The translations under genes and the position numbers were made by a program. The notes under the pieces are model-generated. The model had not been told where the DNA came from. It searched no databases and saw nothing but the letters and a program-made list of their open reading frames with translations. From Bacteroidales bacterium (GTDB lineage Bacteria > Bacteroidota > Bacteroidia > Bacteroidales > UBA1402), in assembly GCA_003506275.1 (NCBI GenBank), contig DOBD01000324.1:4286-25004 (forward strand): 20,719 nucleotides of DNA, given 5' to 3'. This document shows, piece after piece, positions 15,398 to 20,719 of the stretch (within the stretch, counting starts at the first letter, position 1; every line of letters starts with the position of its first letter).

Positions 15398-16759
15398 ATG
15401 AAAAAGATTTTGATTTTGTTCTTTATGGCATGTTGCTCGCACGTGCTGATGGCGCAGGATAATGTGATCGATGAAATTGTGTGGGTGGTAGGTGATGATG
15501 CTATCTTGAAATCAGATATCGAAAAGCAACGGTTGGAAATGCAGTATGATGGACAACGTATTGAAGGTGATCCGTACTGTGTCATACCGGAAAGAATAGC
15601 GATTCAGAAACTTTATTTGAATCAAGCGAAGATAGACAGTATCGAGGTGAATGAGGCGCAGGTTATTCAGGAAGTGGACCGTTGGGTCAATTATGCGATT
15701 AACCAGATTGGTTCCAAAGAAAAGTTGGAGGAGTATTTCAATATGAAGATTTCTCAAATCAAGGAGGAGCGGAAAGAAACGATTCGCGAGCAACAGATCA
15801 TTCAGCAAATGCAACGCCAGCTGATTGGCGAGATTAAGTTGACGCCTGCCGATGTCCGTAAATACTATAATCAATTGCCGAAAGATAGTTTGCCGATGAT
15901 TCCTACGACTGTTGAGGTGCAAATTATTACGATCGAACCGAAGATCTCTTTTGAGGAGACCGATGCAATCAAAGCACGATTGAGGGATTTTACGGAACAA
16001 ATCACCAAAGGCGAAAAGGAGTTTTCTACACTGGCACGCTTGTATTCTGAAGATCCCGAATCTGCGAAACGGGGCGGTGAACTTGGTTTTTTGAGTAAGA
16101 CTTCCTTGCTCCCTGAATTTGCCAATGTCGCCTTTAACTTGTCCGACCCGAAAAAAGTGTCCAGCATTGTTGAAACGGAATATGGATACCATATTATCCA
16201 ATTGATTGAGAAACGTGGTGATCGTATTAATTGCCGTCACATTTTGTTGAGACCGAAAGTTTCTGAAAGTGAGCTGGTGGATGCAACGGTGAAAATGGAT
16301 TCGCTTTATGCGGATTTGAAAAGTGATAAGTTTACTTTTGAAGAGGCGGCGACCTTTGTCTCTTATGATAAAGATACGCGAAATAACAAAGGGCTGATGG
16401 TGAACTCCAATTATGAGAGTAATAATCAAGGAACACCTCGGTTCGAAATGCAAGAACTCCCACAGGAAATAGGTAAGGTGGTTTATAATATGCAAGTAGG
16501 CGAAATATCCAAGCCTTTCCGAATGATTACGAGTAAGCAAAAAGAGGTAGTCGCTATCGTCAAATTGAAGGATAGAACGGAAAGTCATCTTGCCAATTTA
16601 GCGGACGACTATCAGGCTTTGAAGGGGCTTGTGGAAGCAAAGAAAAGAGAAGAATTACTGAATCAGTGGATTGCGAAAAAACAAAAAACAACTTATGTGC
16701 GTGTGAGCGATGGTTGGCGCAACTGCGATTTCCAATTCCCTGGCTGGGTGAAAGAATGA
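15398..16759 (+). CDS. surA: SurA-like periplasmic chaperone with two parvulin domains
   Basis: Periplasmic chaperone and peptidyl-prolyl isomerase for outer-membrane proteins. With ATG 15398 the product has 453 residues and starts MKKILILFFMACCSHVLMAQ, a signal peptide cleaved probably after LMA. An ATG at 15374 overlaps the previous gene and adds eight polar residues; 15398 is preferred. The order is that of SurA: N-terminal domain (about 22-160, DEIVWVVGDDAILKSDIEKQ and PERIAIQKLYLNQAK), parvulin 1 (about 170-273, EVQIITIEPK, SAKRGGELGFLSK, YGYHIIQLIEK), parvulin 2 (about 277-392, NCRHILLRPKVSE, then a divergent stretch ending VVAIVKLKDRTE), and a C-terminal helix and strand (LLNQWIAKKQKTTYVRV). 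It is the closest to classical SurA of the three chaperone-like proteins. Its TGA overlaps the next ATG (ATGA), suggesting translational coupling to the OstA-like gene. Confidence 0.9.
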   Translation: MKKILILFFMACCSHVLMAQDNVIDEIVWVVGDDAILKSDIEKQRLEMQYDGQRIEGDPYCVIPERIAIQKLYLNQAKIDSIEVNEAQVIQEVDRWVNYAINQIGSKEKLEEYFNMKISQIKEERKETIREQQIIQQMQRQLIGEIKLTPADVRKYYNQLPKDSLPMIPTTVEVQIITIEPKISFEETDAIKARLRDFTEQITKGEKEFSTLARLYSEDPESAKRGGELGFLSKTSLLPEFANVAFNLSDPKKVSSIVETEYGYHIIQLIEKRGDRINCRHILLRPKVSESELVDATVKMDSLYADLKSDKFTFEEAATFVSYDKDTRNNKGLMVNSNYESNNQGTPRFEMQELPQEIGKVVYNMQVGEISKPFRMITSKQKEVVAIVKLKDRTESHLANLADDYQALKGLVEAKKREELLNQWIAKKQKTTYVRVSDGWRNCDFQFPGWVKE

Positions 16760-18336
16760 AGATCCGTCGTTGGCTATTGCTGTCTCTTGTCTTGTTGTTT
16801 TTTTCTGTACTGAAAGCACAACAACAGCAAGATACGATACCTCCTAAAGTAACGTCTGTTTTTTTAGAGCATTCCGATTTGTTGTCATACGATAAGGCAA
16901 TCAATGTGGATGCTCAAATTCTGCGTGGAAATGTTTGCTTCCGACACGACAGTTCGTTTATGTATTGCGATAGTGCGTATTATTATGAGTCGTTGAATTC
17001 CTTGGAAGCCTTCAGTAATGTGCGCATGGAGCAGGGGGACACCCTTTTTGTCTATGGCGATTATCTTATCTATGAGGGGAATATCCAATTGGCCCGCCTA
17101 AGGAATAATGTCCGGATGGTTAATAATCAGGTGACTTTGTATACGGATAGCTTGAACTATGATCGGATTGCGAATGTCGGGTATTATTTTAATGGTGGTA
17201 AAATAGTAGACGAGGACAATGTGCTATCTTCCTTTTTGGGTCAGTACTCGCCGGACACGAAAATGGCTGTTTTTAATGATAGTGTTAAATTGGAAAATCC
17301 ACAATTTACCTTGTATTCGGATACATTGGAATATAGTACGGTCTCTAAGGTGGCGACGATTTTAGGCCCTTCTGTCATCGTTTCTGATAGTGGAACGGTG
17401 TATACTTCGCGCGGTTGGTATGACACGGCAAACGACCAGTCTTTGTTGTTGGATCGTTCACAAGTGGTATCGGGTAACCGCATTCTGATTGGCGATTCAA
17501 TCGCATATAATAAGCAGGATGGTTTTGGGGAGGCTTTTGGAAATATGTGTCTGCGTGATACAGCTCAAAAGGTGATTCTGGAAGGTCAATACGGTTATTA
17601 CAACGAACGAACGGAGTATGCTTTTGCTACTGATAGTGCGCGTTTTATTGAGTATTCGGGCATTGATACCCTGTTTCTGCATGCGGATACCTTGGAGATG
17701 ATAGCCGTTGATTCTGTATCTCGAGAGATTAAAGCGTTTTATGGGGTACGGTTCTATCGTACCGATTTGCAAGGGGTATGCGACTCTTTGCAGTTTAATA
17801 CGCGCGATTCGGTATTGTATATGTTCCGTGATCCGATATTGTGGAATGAGAATTACCAGATTTTGGGCGATACGATTCTAGTCTTCATGAATGACAGTAC
17901 GGTCGATTATGCGCATGTCAAAGAGTATGCTTTTGCTTCTCAATTTATTGACTCTACCTATTTTAATCAATTAAAAGGAAGTGATCTGAAAGCTTTTTTT
18001 CAGGGGAAGGAAGTGCGAAAGATTGATGTGGCCGGTAATGCTGAACTTATCTTCTATCCCATAGAAAAAGATGGGACCATGGTGGCTCTGAATGAGGCGA
18101 AAGGTGGCTTCTTGAGTATTGAACTTAAAGAGAATAGCTTGGACCGATTGGTTATTTGGCCGACTCCGGTGGGTAGCTTGACACCAATTCCTGACTTGAC
18201 GCCTGATAAAAAGTTTTTAAAGGATTTTAAGTGGTACGATTATCTACGGCCTAAGGATAAAAATGATATATTTACCAAACAAATGAGAAAAACACAGACC
18301 GAGACACCTAGAAGGAGTAATAAGTTTGTGCACTAA
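16756..18336 (+). CDS. OstA/LptA-like periplasmic protein
   Basis: A 526-residue secreted protein with signal MKIRRWLLLSLVLLFFSVLK, cleavage probably before QQQQ. The mature protein is a run of repeated beta-strand motifs of the LptA/OstA type: HSDLLSYDKAINVDAQILRG, DSAYYYESLNSLEAFSNVRM, then ALNY/SLNYDRIAN-like and ADTLEMIAVD segments, each pairing a 'D-S-x-x-Y' strand with a 'G-x-V' strand. In LptA and the N-terminal part of LptD this jellyroll carries LPS across the periplasm. The C-terminal outer-membrane barrel of LptD is missing; the protein ends in a proline- and lysine-rich tail (WYDYLRPKDKNDIFTKQM). ATG 16756 is chosen over ATG 16666, which lies inside the upstream gene. Coupled by ATGA to the surA-like gene. 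Fold assignment is confident, its place in LPS transport is inferred. Confidence 0.85.
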   Translation: MKIRRWLLLSLVLLFFSVLKAQQQQDTIPPKVTSVFLEHSDLLSYDKAINVDAQILRGNVCFRHDSSFMYCDSAYYYESLNSLEAFSNVRMEQGDTLFVYGDYLIYEGNIQLARLRNNVRMVNNQVTLYTDSLNYDRIANVGYYFNGGKIVDEDNVLSSFLGQYSPDTKMAVFNDSVKLENPQFTLYSDTLEYSTVSKVATILGPSVIVSDSGTVYTSRGWYDTANDQSLLLDRSQVVSGNRILIGDSIAYNKQDGFGEAFGNMCLRDTAQKVILEGQYGYYNERTEYAFATDSARFIEYSGIDTLFLHADTLEMIAVDSVSREIKAFYGVRFYRTDLQGVCDSLQFNTRDSVLYMFRDPILWNENYQILGDTILVFMNDSTVDYAHVKEYAFASQFIDSTYFNQLKGSDLKAFFQGKEVRKIDVAGNAELIFYPIEKDGTMVALNEAKGGFLSIELKENSLDRLVIWPTPVGSLTPIPDLTPDKKFLKDFKWYDYLRPKDKNDIFTKQMRKTQTETPRRSNKFVH

Positions 18337-18366
18337 AGTGTTGATTCTAATTAATTAATAAAGAGT

Positions 18367-18669
18367 ATGGCCGGATTTTCATTCTTCAAATCGCGTAAAC
18401 CTCGTAAATTTGAACATAAACCGATATATTGGAATGTCCAAAAAGAAAAAGCTGAAGAGCGTGAAAAACGAGTGCGTAGAGAATTGGGAATGGATGACTT
18501 GTCAGATTACAAACCCGATATTAAAGGCTCTTTTGTGGAGGGAACAACCCACCTGAAGAAAAGTTTGGAAAAAGGAGATACACCGCAGACTAGAAAGGAA
18601 AAAAATGCTCGCCTGCTGGTGATTCTCCTGATTGTTATGTTATTGGGTTGGTTTTTGTTTGTAAGATGA
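18367..18669 (+). CDS. Small tail-anchored membrane protein, function unknown
   Basis: A 100-residue protein with no signal peptide. The first 40 residues are very basic (FFKSRKPRKFEHKPIYWNVQ, then EKAEEREKRVRRELG), the middle is charged, and the last 19 residues are a hydrophobic segment (LLVILLIVMLLGWFLFVR) ending in Arg, consistent with a C-terminal membrane anchor and a cytosolic body. The pattern of Lys/Arg-Phe followed by a Tyr/Trp motif and a C-terminal anchor recalls a small protein found beside mutL in other Bacteroidetes that is sometimes labelled 'riboflavin synthase subunit beta', a name I would not adopt. It starts 30 bases after the OstA-like gene, and its TGA overlaps the mutL ATG, so its translation is probably coupled to mutL. 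Real by spacing and composition; no function can be given. Confidence 0.8.
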   Translation: MAGFSFFKSRKPRKFEHKPIYWNVQKEKAEEREKRVRRELGMDDLSDYKPDIKGSFVEGTTHLKKSLEKGDTPQTRKEKNARLLVILLIVMLLGWFLFVR

Positions 18670-20504
18670 GCGACATCATTCATTTATTACCTGATAATAT
18701 TGCGAATCAAATTGCCGCCGGTGAAGTGATTCAACGTCCTTCTTCTGTGGTGAAGGAGTTGGTCGAGAATGCGATAGACGCCGGAGCTAACTGTATTCAA
18801 ATCCTTGTTAAAGATGCCGGGAAAACCCTGATTCAAGTGATTGATAATGGGAAAGGTATGTCGGAAACTGATGCGCGAATGGCCTTTGAAAGACATGCTA
18901 CCTCCAAAATAAGTACCGCTGATGATCTTTTCTCGCTACATACGATGGGTTTTCGTGGCGAAGCGCTTGCTTCAATCGCCGCTGTTGCACAGGTGGAACT
19001 GCGTACTCGTTTGAAAGGGGCGGATATGGGAGTAAGACTTGCGATGGCCGGCTCTACGTTGACGGATATTGAACCGGATGCTTGTGCAGAGGGTAGTGTT
19101 TTCTCTGTCAAGAATCTGTTCTTTAACGTACCGGCCAGACGTAAATTTCTTAAATCCAACGATACGGAATTCCGTAACATTGTCTCGGAAGTTGAACGGG
19201 TCGCTTTGGTTAATTCTGGCATTGCTTTTTCTTTACATCATAATGATGTGGAGATTTTGAATCTTCCGGAAGTCGGACTTCGACAGCGTATTGTCGATGT
19301 GTTTGGGAAAAATCTTAGTGCAAAGCTTCTCTCGCTCGAAGTGCAGAGTAATTTGGTCACTATTTCCGGTTTTGTCGGGCGCCCGGATTCTGCGAAGAAG
19401 CGGGGTGCTTTGCAGTATTTCTTTGTGAATGGCCGGTTTATGAAGCATCCTTATTTCCATAAAGCGGTCATGCAGGCTTATGAAAACTTAATCCCGGCCG
19501 GGGAAATGCCTAACTATTTTATTTATTTCACCTTGAATCCGGAAACGATTGATGTGAATATTCACCCAACGAAGACGGAGATCAAGTTTGAAAATGAACT
19601 TCCTATCTGGCAGATATTATTGGCTTCTGTGCGTGAGGCTTTGGCTAAATCAAGTGCGATTCCAACAATCGATTTTGATACGCAGGATGTTATTCCTATC
19701 CCCGTTTATAGCCAGGATAAAGAAACGACTTTTACGCCTCCAACGGTGCAGGTGAATCCGTCCTATAATCCTTTTCGTTCGTCTTCGAATGAGCCTGTCG
19801 AGCGAACTGGTTTTGATTGGGCCAAGTTGTATGATGAGTTTGAACAAGCTAAAACCAATCTGAATCAGGATCTTTTCGAAAATGGGTCGGCCGATTCTTC
19901 GGATAATGTGTCGGTTGTTTCCTCTTTTTCTCCTGTCAAGGAATCGTTTGCTTGCTATCAGTATAAAGATAAATACCTTATTACTTCGTTGAAATCCGGA
20001 CTGGTCATCATTGATCAGCATCGTGCGCATATTCGGATTCTATTTGAACAGTATCTGGATGCCATACAGCGGAAAAAAGGGATGAGTCAGAAGATGCTCT
20101 TTCCCGAGATTATCGAATTAACTAATTCAGAGGTGTCTGTGCTTCCGCATTTGATGGATGATTTGCAATCACTTGGATTCGAATTGGCCGATTTGGGCAA
20201 TAATTCGTTTGTGATTAATGGCGTGCCTGCCGAGGTGGATAAGCTTGATCCGACTGTTTTGATTAGAGATATCCTTGATCGCGTATTGGATTATAATTGT
20301 TCGGTAAAGGAAGAGTTGTCTCAACTCATGGCTCATGCACTAGCCAAAGCGGCTGCTATCCCCTACGGGAAGACGCTGACTGTTGATGAGATGGATCACC
20401 TCATCGCTTCGCTTTTTTCTTGTCAAGAAACCCGGCTGACTCCGGACGGGAAAACGATTCTTTCTATTATCGGTGAAGATGAATTCGAAAAAAGATTCCG
20501 TTAG
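18666..20504 (+). CDS. mutL: DNA mismatch repair protein MutL
   Basis: MutL couples mismatch recognition by MutS to strand removal. The 612-residue product has the GHKL ATPase domain at its N-terminus: LPDNIANQIAAGEVIQRPSS, ELVENAIDAGA (catalytic Glu31, Asn35), DNGKG (60-64), and TMGFRGEALASIAAVA (Gly95 onward), followed by the transducer domain with FFVNGRFMKHPYF and NVHPTKTEIKFEN-type motif. A Ser/Thr/Pro-rich linker spans about 340-425. The C-terminal dimerisation domain has DQHRAHIRILFE (450-461), which keeps DQH but has Ile where the endonuclease motif DQHA(X)2E has Glu, and the end reads TRLTPDGKTIL where endonuclease-type MutLs have CPHGRP. The nicking activity is therefore doubtful. 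ATG 18666 is set by ATGA overlap with the preceding gene; an ATG at 18648 adds six residues. Confidence 0.97.
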   Translation: MSDIIHLLPDNIANQIAAGEVIQRPSSVVKELVENAIDAGANCIQILVKDAGKTLIQVIDNGKGMSETDARMAFERHATSKISTADDLFSLHTMGFRGEALASIAAVAQVELRTRLKGADMGVRLAMAGSTLTDIEPDACAEGSVFSVKNLFFNVPARRKFLKSNDTEFRNIVSEVERVALVNSGIAFSLHHNDVEILNLPEVGLRQRIVDVFGKNLSAKLLSLEVQSNLVTISGFVGRPDSAKKRGALQYFFVNGRFMKHPYFHKAVMQAYENLIPAGEMPNYFIYFTLNPETIDVNIHPTKTEIKFENELPIWQILLASVREALAKSSAIPTIDFDTQDVIPIPVYSQDKETTFTPPTVQVNPSYNPFRSSSNEPVERTGFDWAKLYDEFEQAKTNLNQDLFENGSADSSDNVSVVSSFSPVKESFACYQYKDKYLITSLKSGLVIIDQHRAHIRILFEQYLDAIQRKKGMSQKMLFPEIIELTNSEVSVLPHLMDDLQSLGFELADLGNNSFVINGVPAEVDKLDPTVLIRDILDRVLDYNCSVKEELSQLMAHALAKAAAIPYGKTLTVDEMDHLIASLFSCQETRLTPDGKTILSIIGEDEFEKRFR

Positions 20505-20519
20505 TACGTGTTCTTTTTT
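20488..20519 (+). terminator. Possible weak terminator after mutL
   Basis: AAAAAAGA (20488-20495, inside the last codons) can pair with TCTTTTTT (20512-20519) with a 16-base loop. The stem is A-T only apart from one pair, so it would be weak. It is the only hairpin with a T-run near the mutL stop. Confidence 0.25.
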
Positions 20520-20586
20520 TATGGGTGCTTAGTTAAATAATCTAAACATAGGTTATAATCTTCATTAAAAAGTAAATCTATTTAGT

Positions 20587-20594
20587 TAACTTTG
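20587..20594 (+). promoter_or_regulatory. Upstream promoter-like box for a gene beyond the window
   Basis: TAACTTTG matches TAnnTTTG. The sequence 19 bases upstream is TTA (20565-20567), a poor -33. It may be the upstream of two promoters reading right. Confidence 0.4.
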
Positions 20595-20637
20595 TCCCGC
20601 TTTAAGCTAAAAAAGAAAGTGTTAGGGGTGTAAGGTG

Positions 20638-20667
20638 TTGATTATATGTAAATAATCACTATCTTTG
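20638..20667 (+). promoter_or_regulatory. Promoter for a gene beyond the right edge
   Basis: TTG (20638-20640), a 19-base spacer, then TATCTTTG (20660-20667) followed by CAG: an exact fit to the Bacteroides promoter consensus. Transcription would begin about 20673. The remaining 46 bases are A-rich with no ATG-initiated reading frame of note, so they are probably the leader of the next gene. The 20505-20719 stretch holds nothing else I can support. Confidence 0.75.
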
Positions 20668-20719
20668 CAGCCTGATTGAAATATTTATAGATAATTAAAA
20701 AGAAACATTCTAAAGTAAA

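Noticed and set aside
15512..16588. Long open frame on the minus strand opposite the surA-like gene (358 codons)
   Set aside because: It is rich in Phe, Arg and Ile with no domain or signal, and lies wholly opposite a gene with clear SurA domains; it is a shadow of that gene's codon use.

Overview
The window is a stretch of chromosome from a member of the order Bacteroidales. This rests on three things seen in the sequence: promoters of the Bacteroides sigma-ABfr type (TTTG, 19 bases, TAnnTTTG) upstream of tig, of other genes and of whatever follows mutL; protein types characteristic of the phylum (RecQ with a long tail after HRDC, OstA-like protein, SurA-like chaperones, lipoproteins with no downstream sorting Asp); and almost no Shine-Dalgarno sequences. 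I cannot name the genus. No rRNA, tRNA, CRISPR array, insertion sequence or phage gene was seen.

Layout. Bases 1-1349, minus strand: aroQ and the 5' part of pyk. Bases 1485-2387, plus: xerD, divergent from aroQ. Bases 2414-4828, minus: a class A penicillin-binding protein, bordered at both ends by copies of a short palindrome, with three copies in a 20-base-period array upstream. Bases 5018-5930, plus: a small lipoprotein and a secreted Lys/Glu-rich coiled-coil protein. Bases 5916-6000: five tandem 17-base repeats filling the gap to a convergent CPBP membrane protease (6000-6950, minus). Bases 7082-12826, plus: tig, then clpP-clpX, then recQ. Bases 12923-20504, plus: a compact operon-like run of two double-parvulin chaperones with a parvulin-less SurA-like lipoprotein between them, an OstA/LptA-like protein, a 100-residue tail-anchored protein, and mutL. 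The last 215 bases carry two promoter-like sites for a gene beyond the window.

How the genes fit together. The tig-clpP-clpX block is cytosolic protein folding and degradation. The 12.9-18.3 kb block looks like an outer-membrane biogenesis unit: periplasmic chaperones for outer-membrane proteins plus an LPS-transport-like jellyroll protein. MutL is translationally coupled to its end. PBP1A and the CPBP protease add envelope functions; aroQ and pyk are central metabolism.

The most striking observation is a change in base composition and codon style inside recQ, near 11,260-11,290. Everything to the left is GC-richer with many C/G-ending codons, and most of what lies to the right is AT-richer, although the recQ reading frame is intact across the change. 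It could be a homologous-recombination junction between related Bacteroidales or a chimeric assembly. Other points of note are the palindrome array beside pbp1A, the 17-base repeat array, a MutL whose endonuclease motifs look degenerate, and the parvulin-less member of the chaperone cluster.
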